A DNA stretch of 64,000 bases from Leptodactylus fallax (Eukaryota; Chordata; Amphibia; Anura; Leptodactylidae): the NCBI GenBank assembly GCA_947044405.1, contig CAMRHE010001096.1, forward strand, positions 62,001-126,000. The letters are read 5' to 3'. Both the position numbers and the translations under genes were made by a program. The notes under the pieces are model-generated. The model had not been told where the DNA came from and ran no database searches. It saw only the letters and a list, made by a program, of their open reading frames with translations. Below, one piece after another: positions 1 to 10,887 of the stretch (the stretch's first letter is position 1; the number at the start of each line of letters is the position of its first letter).

Positions 1-108
1 ATAGAATTTTTATATATTATTACTTTTGTCAGATTCAAGTTATTTCTGTGACAATTGTGGGTTTTTCTTTCATTAAACGAGGGGTACCAACAATTTTGTC
101 CACGTGTG
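1..108 (+). mobile_element. Right terminal inverted repeat of a Tc1-like element cut by the window edge
   Basis: The first 108 bases match, almost base for base, the right end of the Tc1-like element at 13681-14613, finishing in the same terminus ACAATTTTGTCCACGTGTG followed by the target dinucleotide TA (109-110). The rest of this copy lies outside the window. The copies differ by a few substitutions and a short indel near CATTAAACGAGG, so it is an independent insertion of the same family. Confidence 0.88.
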
Positions 109-117
109 TACATATCT

Positions 118-362
118 GCCGCTAGGATCACACTAGCGTTTGCTCGTCTCCATCCAGGATTCTGCCTAAATCGGCGGAGAGAAAAGTCCTGCAAGGAAGA
201 CTTTTTCTCTACTCCGATTTCAGTATAAAATCGTCAGAAACCTGGTGGAAATTCTTTGGGCTCTGCAGGTCACCGCTTTTTATAACAGACAGGGTTTCCG
301 TCTTTCAGGTCCCCTTGTGGACCCGAAGGACAGAAACCTAATGATTGTGTGAACCTAGCCTG
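118..362. mobile_element. Short fold-back MITE-like repeat
   Basis: The left edge CTAGGATCACACTAGCG and the right edge (on the reverse strand) CTAGGTTCACACAATCA form imperfect terminal inverted repeats about 240 bp apart. There is no coding potential. The interior contains further short inverted stretches (for example around 185-240). Its superfamily cannot be read from this copy and no clean target duplication is visible. Confidence 0.5.
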
Positions 363-1323
363 ACACATACTGTATAGAGAGGAAAATATTACTGACACTA
401 CTTTCAGTATTTAAATATATATATTTTTATGTATATAATATATGTATATTTGCATGCAAACGCCATGCAGAATACAGAGGTACTTATTACTGACACGTTT
501 TGCAATCTCTAAATATATATATATATATATCTATACATACAAATTACACATACTGTATATAAAGGTAATTATTTCTATTGTTACATCTCAAGACTAGGTG
601 GAGAAAAGATATTCAATTACTGTGAGGTATATTGGATTTATACACTACAAACCTTGGAACCTAGATGTTTGATTAGAAAATATGAATAGTGTAGATTTAT
701 TTGATAACCTGTTGTTATTTTTATGGTCAATTTTTGACTTCACATGTTTCTTGTTCTCTTTCTACAGATATGTTGAAGATTCTTTGCTGCACTTTCGACC
801 ACTTTTTACACCAATCGTCGCCACTATGTTCTCTGTCTTTTCTCCTTTTTATTTTGCCCCTTTTTCTCATTTATTTATTACTCCTCCCTTGTCACTCTCT
901 GCTGCCCTAATCGTCCTCTCCGTTCTTCCAATGACCTTAGACTTGTATCCATCTATTTACTATATACTTTTTCTATATCTATATTACTCTTTTCATTTCA
1001 TTTCTAGTTTTCATATAGACTATTTATACATACATTGTCCACACACACCCACTTCATCACATTGAGTCAATATACACACATCGTACACCTACTGTATATA
1101 GAGGTAAGTATTACTGAAACTACTTTTAATAATTGAATATTTATACATATATTTATATATATACCCATGCTTTACATATTCACATATTCAGTAGATAAAG
1201 GTACTTATTATTGACACTTATTGCAATCTTCAAATATATATATATATATACATATATATATGTATAATATAACACATACTGTATATAGAAATAATATTTA
1301 TTACTAACATTACTTAAAATTTC

Positions 1324-1366
<43 letters not shown>

Positions 1367-1488
1367 CTGTATATATACTGACATTATCTTCAATACCTAA
1401 ATACTGTATATACCTACCCTCCACCACATACTATATATTGAGGAATTTATTAGTGACACTACTTACAATCCCTGAGTATAGATATATA

Positions 1489-1522
<34 letters not shown>

Positions 1523-1560
1523 ATACATATAAATACTGCTTGTAATGTTCTGTATTCTTT
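363..1560. repeat. Degenerate AT-rich tandem array with (TA)n tracts, left orientation
   Basis: Repeated blocks of the type CACATACTGTATATAGAGG followed by TACTTATTACTGACACTACT and a (TA)n run recur irregularly near 363, 484, 547, 1081, 1199, 1265 and 1430. Perfect TA runs occur near 1326-1362 and 1487-1520. The same unit appears reverse-complemented in the arrays at 30-36 kb and 61-63 kb. Between about 600 and 1075 the sequence is pyrimidine-rich and I recognise nothing; a 127-codon frame there has low-complexity composition and is not credible as a gene. Confidence 0.65.
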
Positions 1561-2454
1561 AACCTGTTAACATTACAATCTAATAAAAATATATATTTTT
1601 TTTATATTTTGCAGCTAATATCCAGCTTGCACCCTTTTCAGTGAGCTGCCGAGGTTTGCCATCAGAATTGTATATGTATGTATTACACATTACAAATATC
1701 AGCATCTCATTTTACTTATATTTTTTTAATTCTTAACCCTTAGGCAACGAACGCTGTTCTATTACGTTGCAGCTTCCTGGGTCTTATGGCAACGTGCTAT
1801 AATAGTAAACACAATGCAACATTTGGGGGGTCACTGTATCTCCAGACTCGGGGACATGACAGCAGACAATCCTGTCTGGTGCTGGAATTTTCCCTCCCAA
1901 ACATGGCAATCATTGCTATTGGCCGATCAGATTTGACAGAGTAGGAAAGTGCCCTTGCTGCCCCTGTGATCGATATATGTGCGATTTCTCTGTAGTTCCT
2001 GCCGGGCAGATTGATTTATGCCTCCAGGCATCTCCTTCCATCCCTTCTTCCACCTTCCCTGAACTCCTAATTTTATTTAGCTGCTGATTAGTAAATAAGC
2101 CCCCTAACCAGCACCCGCCCTTTTGGGGGGTTATTTTTTATTTTTTGCTCTTTTGTTTATTTTTTGTGGGTTTTGTTTTTGCATCCTGCTTTTTTGTTAC
2201 ATTCCTATGCACCGCAGAGCTCTGTTTAGTAATTGGGCCTCTACTCAATTTTTATCCGCAGTTTGTTTTTTTCTTTGTAGTAATCTAAATTTTAGTTAGA
2301 TTTACTTAGAATTGGAATTGCTATAAATATAGATAGAAGTCTCTATCTATAGAAAAATTGTAGATAGCTTTACGAACATTCTCTTTTTTACTGTAGTACA
2401 CACACAAGCCGTCTTGTGTGCATCCTGCGTCTCTGAGCGCTGGTCAGTGATATA

Positions 2455-4059
2455 CAGTGGGGAAAAAAAAAGTATTTAGTCAGCCACCAATTGTGCAAGT
2501 TCTCCCACTTAAAAAGATGAGGCCGGCCTGTAATTGACACCATAGGTAGACCTCAACTATGAGAGACAAAATGAGAAAACAAATCCAGAAAATCACATTG
2601 TCTGATTTTCAAAGAATTTATTTGCAAATTATGATGGAAAATAAGTATTTGATCAAGAACAAAAGTTCACCTCAATACTTTGTTCTATATCCTTTGTTGG
2701 CAATGACAGAGGTCAAACGTTTTCTGTAAGTCTTCACAAGGTTGGCACACACTGTTGCTGGTATGTTGGCCCATTCCTCCATGCAGATCTCCTCTAGCGC
2801 AGTGATGTTTTGGGGCTGTCGCTGGGGAACACGGACTTTCAACTCCCTCCAAAGGTTTTCTATGGGGTTGAGATCTGGAGACTGGCTAGGCCACTCCAGG
2901 ACCTTGAAATACTTCTTACGAAGCCACTCCTTCGTCGCCCTGGCGGTGTGCTTGGGATCATTGTCATGCTGAAAGACCCAGCCACGTTTCATCTTCAATG
3001 CCCTTGCTAACGGAAGGAGGTTTGCACTCAAAATCTCACGATACATGGCCCCATTCATTCTTTCATGTACACGGATCAGTCGTCCTGGTCCCTTTGCAGA
3101 GAAATAGCCCCAAAGCATGATGTTGCCACCCCCATGCTTCACAGTAGGTATGGTGTTCTTTGGATACAACTCAGCATTCACTCTCCTCCAAACACGACGA
3201 GTTGTGTTTCTACCAAGCAGTTCTACTTTGGTTTCATCTGACTATATGACATTCTGCCAATACTCTTCTGAAACATCCTAATGCTCTCTAACAAACTTTA
3301 GACCGGCCTGGATATGTACTGGCTTAAGCAGGGGGACACGTCTGGCACTGCAGGATCTGAGTCCCTGGCGGCGTAGTGTGTTACTGACGGTAGCCTTTGT
3401 TACGATAGTCCCAGCTTTCTGCAGGTCACTCACTAGGTCCCCCCGTGTGGTTCTGGGGTTTTTGCTCACCGTTCTTGTGATCATTTTGACCCCACGGGGT
3501 GAGACCTTGCGTGGAGACCCTGATGGAGGGAGATTATCAGTGGTCTTGTATGTCTTCCATTTTCTAATTATTGCTCCCACAGTTGATTTCTTCACACCAA
3601 GCTGCTTGCCTATTGCAGATTCAGTCTTTCCAGCCTGGTGCAGGTCTACAATTTTGTTTCTGGTGTCCTTCCACAGCTCTTTGGTCTTCACCATAGTGGA
3701 GTTTGGAGTGTGACTGTTTGAGGTTGTGGACAGGTGTCTTTTATACTGATAACAATGTCACACAGGAGCCATTACTACAGGTAATGAGTGGAGGACAGAG
3801 GAGCCTCTTAAAGAAGAAGTTACAGGTCTGTGAGAGCCAGAAATCTTGCTTGTTTGTAGGTGACCAAATACTTATTTTCCACCATAATTTGCAAATAAAT
3901 TCTTAAAAAATCAAACAATGTGATTTTCTGGATTTGTTTTCTCATTTTGTCTCTCATAGTTGAGGTCTACCTATGATGACAATTACAGGCCGGCCTCATC
4001 TTTTTAAGTGGGAGAACTTGTACAATTGGTGGCTGACTAAATACTTTTTTTCCCCACTG
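2455..4059 (-). mobile_element. Full-length Tc1-like element, long inverted repeats
   Basis: The termini are CAGTGGGGAAAAAAAAAGTA at the left and its complement ending at 4059, bounded by TA on both sides (2453-2454 and 4060-4061). The two ends are complementary for about 200 bp, the long IR type of many fish and frog Tc1-like elements. Length is about 1.6 kb, typical of a complete Tc1 element. It interrupts the leader of a piggyBac element. A second copy of the family lies at 34827-36310. Confidence 0.95.
2672..3694 (-). pseudogene. Tc1-like transposase with two premature stops
   Basis: On the minus strand the frame starts at [20 protein letters not shown]. The N-terminal half has paired helix-turn-helix segments (about residues 1-110) typical of Tc1 transposases that bind the terminal repeats. 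The catalytic half keeps FQHDNDPKH and [11 protein letters not shown], the second Asp and the Glu of a DD34E triad, and ends in [12 protein letters not shown]...TKY. Two in-frame amber codons break the protein around the first catalytic Asp: one just after LKFVREH (3278-3280) and one where the family has VIWSDET (near 3242, TGG to TAG). Apart from these the frame is continuous, so the copy is fairly young but unlikely to make a functional protein. Confidence 0.93.
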
Positions 4060-4352
4060 TACATTTCTTAGAGGCACCTTCTCAATTTTTAACCGCAGTT
4101 TTTTTCTTTTTTGTAATAATCAAAATTTTAGTTAGATTTAGTTAGAATTGCTATAAATATAGATAGAAGTTTCTCTCTATATATAAATATTTTAGGTAGC
4201 TTTTAGGACAGTCTTCTTTTCTAACTCTTTTTTTTTCTGGTTACATTTCTTACATATATGCACGTGTTGAATTATAACATACACCTCACATTTTCAATAA
4301 AGGTTCAATAAATAAAGTTTCTTTACACATGTAAAAACACATCATGCACAAT

Positions 4353-4499
4353 ATGTCCCAAAGCTCCCAAACGTCCCAAAGAAGATATTCAGCAGAAGAG
4401 AGGTACATCTTACTGACCTCTGACACTGATATGGCCAGCGAGGGAGAAGAGGAAATACCAGTGACGAAAGGAGGCGCCCCAGAACAATTGCTGAGGTAG
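4353..4499 (+). pseudogene. piggyBac (PGBD4-like) transposase, N-terminal fragment
   Basis: Begins at an ATG with MSQSSQTSQRRYSAEERYIL and runs for 48 codons to a TAG at 4497-4499. The acidic stretch TDMASEGEEEIPVTK is the usual start of PGBD4-like transposases. The minus-strand copy at 56640-58215 has the equivalent QKRYSAEEPYALLASD. No DDE residues are present because the rest of the gene is absent. Identification rests on similarity to the other copies in this window and on family knowledge of the acidic N-terminus. Confidence 0.68.
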
Positions 4500-4519
4500 C
4501 TTCTGAAACTAATGAACTT

Positions 4520-5480
4520 GGATAAAGATAAAACTCTTACACCAATAGCGGAACATTACCTATTACATGACAAAGGTAAGATAGATGGCACTGGAATTAT
4601 TGGTTTACAAAAAATTAATCTACATATTAGAGGGGGTAATCACATTAACTTTACAATTAAATAACTTTACAATTAAATAACTTTACTTCACTTACAATCA
4701 GTTGCACCCATTGGTATTAATGAAGCTCTTACCTAGACGGGATTTTTGAGTTCCTAATTGACTTTATGTTAGTTGTTTTTTTTTTTATACATTTTTCGTT
4801 AAGTTTAACTCCCCGTTTTTTTTTTCTTTTCACTTCTTTCATATTCTCACTTATCACCCTGATATATATTTTACATCTCTTTATGACATTTTTTTGTCAC
4901 TTAGTCAATATTTTCTTTTTCACTTCTCACTCCTCGCTTCAGTTTTTTTATGTTAGCTATGCTTAAGTTATTATATAGATTTACTCTTATTACATAATAT
5001 CACTCATTTTGTATATTTTCATAATTTTTCTTTGTCTTTATATGTGCTTTTCATCTATATTTTTATCACCTAGGTCTGTTATCCTCCATAGCGGCTGATA
5101 TAATACTTTATTTCACCCTCCCCATCATGGCATCTCTGTCTCTACCTACATTTGCTGTTTCCGCATTATAACTTCATCTGTGAATTTGATTCTCCGTGAG
5201 TTAGCAACTATTCAACCATCAACTTACCTGCTAGAGAATACTGAAAGACTTCACTACCATCACCAAGTGTTATCTCTATGAACTTTTGTTATGAACTGAC
5301 ATGCTTCCTTGTTCTATGAACATTAATAATGATATATTTGAGTTAGATTTTTTTTTTTGGTTCCCATTCATAATTTATTGCTCATCTGCTATTTGGCTCT
5401 TATACCTTAGAGGTGGAACTCTGTGTAGCACTGTTCAATACAGATTACTTACCCATCTATATATTATTACTTTTGTTAAT
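4520..5480 (+). mobile_element. Penelope-like element 3' fragment (GIY-YIG C-terminus and 3' end)
   Basis: Plus-strand translation across 4520-4730 gives the segments LTPIAEHYLLHDKG, GIIGLQKINLHIRGG and, in another frame, LQSVAPIGINEAL, which resemble the end of the GIY-YIG endonuclease domain of Penelope-like elements (pattern IARHF...G...RGGD...P.GLNEA). Several frameshifts are needed. The T-rich sequence that follows, without coding capacity, would be the 3' untranslated part, but its end is not clear. Confidence 0.55.
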
Positions 5481-5486
5481 AAGTAC

Positions 5487-6315
5487 CGTATTTTTTGGAC
5501 TATAAGACGCACCGGAGCATAAGACACACCTAGGTTTTAGAAGAGGAAATTAGGGAAAAAAAATTTGAAGCGAAAAATGGTAAAATATTTAATATATGGG
5601 AGTTGTAGTTTTGCAACAGCTTAAAGGTCACATTGACAGGTGGCCCTGCAGCTGTACGGGGAAGCATAGGGCGTCTTTTTATGCGGCCCCAGATGTACTT
5701 TTTAGTTATCATTTTGGCGCTTGTTTTTTGCTTAGATAACTTTTTGTTTAAATCAGAAGCGAAACAGCGATAAAAGCGCGGTTCGGCACTTTTGATTTTT
5801 TTTGGCCGCTACGACGTTCACCCTACAGAAAAAAATATTTTCATAAGTTTGTAGACTGGGCATTTTCAGACACAGGGATACCTAATGTGTATGTGTTTCA
5901 CAGAAATTTTCTACTTTTATATGTATTCTAGGGAAAGGTGGTGATTTATAACTTTTTGTTTTTTATTTATTATTTTTTTAATTTTTTTTTTTTTAAACTT
6001 TTTTTTTACTATTTTATTAGCCCCCCCCCCCCCCCCAGGGTGCTTGAACCTGCAATCATTTGATTGCAAGTCCCATAGACTGCAATACAACTGTATTGCA
6101 GTCTAAGGGAGATTTTTAACATTACTACTGAGGCTGGTCTGACCAGCCTCAATAGTAATATTCCTATGACAGGCCTGGGAGCCTTCAGTAGGCTCCCGGC
6201 TGTCACAGGAACAGGTTGGCTCCCGCAATGTCGCCTCGCGGGAGTCAGCCTGCAACTTGAGAGGTACGGGGCAGTTTATACACTTTGGGGGGGGGGGGCA
6301 GCTTTGAGGTAGTAA
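5487..6315. repeat. Unclassified interspersed repeats
   Basis: Starts with CCGTATTTTTTGGACTATAA followed by repeats of the TAAGACGCACC/TAAGACACACC type, a terminus seen in many amphibian and fish repeats. The stretch around 5655-5720 (GTACTTTTTAGTTAT) recurs at about 58830-58910. The right part holds a long poly-C/poly-T run (about 5950-6040) and inverted stretches such as GGCTGGTCTGACCAGCC near 6131. I cannot place it in a superfamily. No coding capacity. Confidence 0.42.
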
Positions 6316-6317
6316 TG

Positions 6318-7470
6318 CCTGCGATCAGAGCCTTTGTTATTTTATCTGTGTGCTTAGGGTCATTGTCTTGTTGGAAGGTGAACCTTCGGCCCAGTCTGAG
6401 GTCCAGAGCACTCTGGAAGAGGTTTTCTTCCAGGATATCTCTGTACTTGGCCGCATTCATCTTTCCTTCAATTGCAACCAGCCGTCCTGTCCCTGCAGCT
6501 GTAAAACACCCCCATAGCATGATGCTGCCACCACCATGTTACACTGTTGGGATTTTATTGGGCAGGTGATGAGCAGTGCCTGGTTTTCTCCACACATACC
6601 GCTTAGAATTAACGCCAAAAAGTTCAATCTTCGTCTCATCAAACCAGATAATCTTATTTCTCATAGTCTGGGAATCCTTCATGTGTTTTTTGGCAAACTC
6701 TATGCGGGCTATTATATGTCTTGCACTGAGGAGAGGCTTCCTTCGGGCCACTCTGCCATAAAGAAGTGATAGTTGACTTTGTGGAACTTTCTCCCATCTC
6801 CCTACTGCATCTCTGGAGCTCAGCCACAGTGATCTTTGGGTTCTTCTTTACCTCTCTCACCAAGGCTCTTCTCCCACGATTGATCAGTTTGATTGGACGG
6901 CCAGGTCTACGAACAGTTCTGGTCATCCCAAACTTCTTCCATTTAAGGATTGTGGAGGCCACTGTGCTCTTAGGAACCTTGAGTGCTGCAGAATTTCTTT
7001 TGCACCCCTGGCCAGATCTGTGCCTTGCCACAATTCTGTCTCTGAGCTCCTTGGGCAGTTCCTTTGACCTCATGATTCTCATTTGCTCTGACATGCACTG
7101 TGAGCTCTGAGGTCTTATATAGACAGGTGTGTGCCTTTCCTAATCAAGTCCAATCAGTTTAATTAAACATAGCTGGACTCCAATGAAGGAGTAGAACCAT
7201 CTCAAGGAGGATCAGAATGAAATGGACAGCATGTGAGTTATATATGAGGGTCACAGCAAAGGGTCTGAATACTTATGACCATGTGATATTTCAGTTTTTC
7301 TTTTTTAATAAATTTGCAAAAATATCTACATTTCTGTTTTTTCTGTCAAGATGGGGTGCTGAGTGTACATTAATGAGAAATAAAATGAAGTTTTTTGCTT
7401 TTACCAAAAGGCTGCAATGAAACAAAGAGTGAAAAATTTAAAGGGGTCTGAATACTTTCCGTACTCACTG
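6318..7470 (-). mobile_element. Tc1-like element of a third family, one end lost
   Basis: The right terminus is intact: the reverse strand reads CAGTGAGTACGGAAAGTATT and is followed by TA (7471-7472). The left side stops abruptly near 6318 inside the transposase gene, so about a third of the element, including the other terminal repeat, is missing. Its terminal sequence differs from the families at 2455, 13681, 17803, 41021 and 51784. Confidence 0.9.
6320..7094 (-). pseudogene. Tc1-like transposase, frameshifted and 3'-truncated
   Basis: The minus-strand frame begins MSEQMRIMRSKELPKELRDR and gives the N-terminal helix-turn-helix domains, including the GRPIK hinge. A frameshift near 6750 continues at MARRKPLLSARHIIARIEFA, with the first catalytic Asp in IWFDETKIELFG. 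A further shift near 6540 leads to [14 protein letters not shown] and the second Asp in [10 protein letters not shown]. The gene then runs out near 6320, so the third catalytic residue (Glu in the family motif SPDLNPIE) is absent. The copy cannot encode an active enzyme. Confidence 0.9.
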
Positions 7471-7480
7471 TAGGTATAAG

Positions 7481-7551
7481 GGCAATATTAGGAACACCTA
7501 CAACAGGAACCAAGTAAATGCAGTGGGTGAGCTATGCTCAGCAGGGTAAGA
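7481..7551 (+). repeat. 71-bp direct repeat, left copy
   Basis: GGCAATATTAGGAACACCTA through GCAGGGTAAGA is repeated at 10888-10958 with three mismatches by my count. The two copies enclose about 3.3 kb of composite material (minisatellite element, L1 scrap, VRK3 retrocopy, LTR-like block). It may be a target duplication or part of a local duplication. Confidence 0.85.
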
Positions 7552-8300
7552 CATACCTCCCAAGTTTCAAAGGACAGAAATTTAGCTGCCCATTCTCATC
7601 CATTTTTCTTTGTGCCCCCACACAGTACAATGCTCCTATAGTCACCCTAATATTATATTCCCCTACATTATAATGTTCCCCTGCAATTGCCCCACAGTAT
7701 GAAGTCCCTCTCCTGGTGCCCCAGTTTAAACTGGGGGAAACTAGAGGGCGACATTAAACTGGGGCAGCTGGAGGGGGACATTAAACTATGGGGCAGCTGG
7801 AGGGAGACATTAAACTGGGGCAGCTGGAGGGGGACATTAAACTAGGGCAGCTGGAGGGAGACATTAAATTGGGGCAGCTGGAGGGGGACATTAAATTAGG
7901 GCAGCTGGAGGGAGACATTAAACTATGGGGCAGTTGGAGGGGGACATTAAACCATGGGGGTAGCTGGAGGGTGACATTAAAATGGGGGCAACGAGAAGCA
8001 GGCATGTCCCCTCCAGCTACTTCCATGGTTTAATGTCCTCCTCCAGTCGCCCCCAGTTTAATGTCCCCATCCAGCGACTCCCACTATTTAATGTCACCCT
8101 CTACCTGCCCTCTACTTTAATGTCCCCTCTTCATCTCTCCCTCCCAGTTTAATGTCCTTCCCTCCATCTGCCACCAGTTTAAGGTTCCTCCTCCATTTGC
8201 CCCCAGAGTTTAACATAATAAAAACATTGATACTCACCTCTCCTCGCTCCCCTGCTGTCCCGGAGTGTTCAGGGAGCCGAGTGACGTCATCACATCGCGC
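7549..8300. repeat. Minisatellite element with inverted arms
   Basis: Units of about 27-30 bp, GGGGCAGCTGGAGGGGGACA plus TTAAACT, repeat from about 7735 to 8000. From about 8005 to 8215 the same unit appears reverse-complemented (TTTAATGTCC...CCAGT), so the array turns around near 8005. The flanking block 7549-7700 (ACATACCTCCCAAG, then TATAGTCACCCTAATATTAT) recurs reverse-complemented at 44630-44780 beside a similar array. The 81-codon frames on both strands here are a product of the repeat, not genes. Confidence 0.75.
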
Positions 8301-8411
8301 CTACAGTTTCCGGGGCCGGAGCAAACAGGGGCACAGTACTGAGGCAGGATCTGTCCGCGGATGGCTCTTGCTTTACCGCTGTATTCAACTCATCTGCGTC
8401 CTCCAGACTCC

Positions 8412-8640
8412 AAAATCTTAATAGAAAATAGTGTCCATAATCGGCAACCTCCAACAAAAAAAAAAAACAAAATTAGCAAGTCAGATACTCATCAGGTAGA
8501 GGCCGAGCCGGCAGCTCCAGGAGCCATTGGTTTCTTGCACTTCGGCATCCTGGAGCGGGATGGTCGTTGTGGCTATGGGTCGGTGGAGTTGGGGTCTTAT
8601 ATTGGTAATCCCTCGATTTATTTAGGCCAAAAAAAAAATT
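8412..8640 (-). mobile_element. L1-type LINE fragment (end of ORF1 and spacer)
   Basis: The block from AATAGAAAATAGTGTCCATA to about 8540 matches 15691-15800, where it covers the end of the L1 ORF1 frame (minus strand, ending GAAGSAST) and the sequence after it. Here only this short tail is present, next to the 3' end of the VRK3 retrocopy. Confidence 0.6.
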
Positions 8641-8699
8641 TACCATAAATATATGAAATGATATTACACTTTCCAAAAAAATTTTAGTAGTAAAAGCAC

Positions 8700-10020
8700 G
8701 TCCTTTTTTGTTCAGTTAAAATTATTGGAGTCGCTTTTGCTGCCTTTTTCATAAGATAATCAGGTTCATAACTTTTTCCAGGTACAGTTTTGCCACATCT
8801 GGAATTTTACTTCTTTTAAAACACTGCTTGAGGAGTCCTGGTACATCTGTTTTACCTATCTTTTTATGCTCCATTATAGAGCATGGACTGGTTTCATTAT
8901 TCCAGGGTAAGGTCCCACAAAGCCATTTCAGCATGCAATACCCTAAGGATTCCAAGTCACTGCGGCGGGTTGGTCCGGTGCCTTTGTGAACATTCAGGCT
9001 AATGTAATCACCTCTGCCTACATGGGGTGTTCTTCTGCCATCCCTGTATGCTACATGCTTTCCACCAGGACTATAGCGAAATGCATTATAGTATCCTACA
9101 AGATAGACCTCATGATTATCAGAATTTACATAAATATCTCAGCTGTTATGTCACCATGCACTTTCTCATTTTCTGAATATATTCCAATACATCAATCATC
9201 CTGTACAGAATCTGATAGACCGCTGTCTCACACAGTTGACCATTCATTTCACTGATAATAGTCTGAAGATTTTGTCCCAGTGCAGAAAACACCAAAAATC
9301 TGTAACAATCATGAATTCCAAAACCAATACAAGTTGGATTACCCAGTGCAGGACAACCATGGAGCTTTTTCCAGTTATCAACTGTAGTTTTCTTTGCAGC
9401 TCTTTGGAAAAAGTTCTGTTCATTGTAAATCTTTCCATCTTTGGGATCCAGTTTTAATATACTGTGCCCCCTTCTGTCACTTTTGGATTGTGTATGTACT
9501 TTATAATAAAATGCAGTCTTCTCCTGTGCCAAGAACTTGTTAAGAACCCGCTTTGCGTCTTTTCTACCAGTCAAAATGTCATTTTCTGGAAGTGGCAGCA
9601 CTTGTACATTCTTAGCTTTCTTATTCTTGGGGCTCATTTCACTCTTTAGTTCGGGTTTTGCTGGTGAAGACACTTTTATTTTACCTCTTCTACCTATTCT
9701 GGGGAACAGATCAATTTCCTCTTCAAGGCGAGGCTTGGTAAACTTGTTGAACTTTTTCTCTTTTGTCTTCTATTATCAGAAGAGCTAGAAGAGCAACTTG
9801 GTAATTCCTTGCTCTGTGCTGCATTATTTGAAGGATTGAGGCTTGCTTCATTCGGGACAGAGACATTTGGAGAAAATTGAACTGGTGTTCTGCAGCCTGG
9901 TTGAGAATGTTCACTGTCTGAACCAGTCAAACTCTATAGCTTCCTTAGGAAATTTTAATCCACAATATGGGCAGTAGTTGAACTCATCTTCTGCTTGTAA
10001 AGGGTACAAGTGGCAAATAT
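8700..10020 (-). pseudogene. VRK3: Retrocopy of VRK3 (vaccinia-related kinase 3), broken
   Basis: Minus-strand pieces follow human VRK3 from end to end without introns. At 9940-10018 an N-terminal zinc-ribbon segment (DEFNYCPYCGLKFPKEA). At 9694-9930 a Ser-rich linker (LPSCSSSSSDNRRQKRKSST). At 9146-9673 the kinase N-lobe (NEQNFFQRAAKKTTVDNWKK, then NPTCIGFGIHDCYRFLVFSA). In other frames VHGDITAEIF, then YNAFRYSPGGKHVAYRDG, then HKGTGPTRRSDLESLGYCML, ending near LYLEKVMNL (8749). VRK3 is known as a nuclear pseudokinase that supports the ERK phosphatase VHR; the degraded DFG region (VGYYNAF) agrees. At least four frame changes and stops make this a pseudogene. Lack of introns and neighbouring L1 pieces suggest L1-mediated retroposition. 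The last part of the kinase domain appears missing. Confidence 0.88.
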
Positions 10021-10025
10021 TGACT

Positions 10026-10678
10026 TGTGCATTCCAATGCCATTACCGGTGCTCTGCTGCCATCTAGGGGCAAGACCTGGCATCTATTTTTTTACCTTGT
10101 AGGAGGATTCTGGAGGACGTGACTTCCTGGAAGGGAGGAGAGTGGTGTGGGAGAAGCATGCTCAGAGAGTGCTCTGAGAATAAGGGTGTATAAAGTCCTG
10201 GAAGACTACAAGTTAGAATATTATAGTTGATCATCTGCTTTGAGAAGATAAGCCTCCTCCAACAAGTGCAGACTACACACAAAGACTTTATCCAGAGCAG
10301 GCCGCACATAGGCCTAATGTGATGCTTTAGACCTGAAACGTCATCACTGCAGGAGATTCATCCTTTGCCCAGGAAGAACCAGAGGGAAACCATAAAGATA
10401 AGTGTTGTATTACTTGGCATGTAAGAGGACTATAAATACATATACATTGTGCACTGGCTGATATTTAGGAGTGCCTTGGTGCTAGAAAGAGACTGACACG
10501 GTTAATAACTGTTTGAGCTACCAGTTTGCCTGAGTTCCTGTTAATAAAGAGGTTGTATCAGATAGCTGTACTGAACCACTTGCTGAAGAAGTTCTTGAGT
10601 AAAATATCCAGTTCCATCATACTCCATTGTGGTCTCTCTCTCTCTCAAGCTGGTGTGAACCTAAAAGGGATTACTACA
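10026..10678 (+). mobile_element. LTR-like block, probable solo LTR
   Basis: A GC-balanced stretch with no coding frame contains GTGTATAAAGTCC (TATA-like, about 10187) and, some 350 bp later, a polyadenylation signal AATAAA (about 10543), an arrangement expected of an LTR. Ends TGTGCATTCC and CTACA would fit TG...CA, but I cannot find a target duplication, so both borders are approximate. A host first exon is possible but nothing downstream supports it. Confidence 0.4.
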
Positions 10679-10887
10679 ATAAATCCTAACATGCTTTCAT
10701 TTCACATTGAAGGAAAAAATGTATAATCATTCTCGTAAATCCTCTTCAACTCCCCCTGTAGAGTCACCTAGCATAAAAGGACCACCGACACAGCAAACCC
10801 CCAAATAGTGGCAAAGTGAACTTCTGAGGTCAAAACCTAAAAACAATGAAATCACATCCAGGGGCTGCCCTGGAACATACATAAAAT

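Larger units (their letters stand above)
1733..4499 (+). mobile_element. piggyBac-type element, 5' half, split by a Tc1-like insertion
   Basis: The element starts at a TTAA (1733-1736) followed by CCCTTAGGCAACG, as expected for a piggyBac terminus. The non-coding leader (about 1960-2450 and 4062-4340) matches, reverse-complemented, the sequence upstream of the piggyBac transposase at 58240-58750: both carry the stretch reading CTATAAATATAGATAGAAG and the block around CTCCTAATTTTATTT. It ends in the transposase N-terminus (4353-4499), after which sequence changes to a Penelope fragment, so most of the element is missing. A complete Tc1-like element occupies 2455-4059. Confidence 0.68.

Noticed and set aside
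682..1065. Plus-strand frame of 127 codons rich in Phe, Leu, Ser and Tyr
   Set aside because: Composition follows a T- and C-rich stretch; no domain, no initiation or splice context, no second copy.
7781..8033. Frames of 81 codons on both strands (GQLEGDIKL repeats)
   Set aside because: Product of the 27-30-bp minisatellite; open on both strands because the unit lacks stops.
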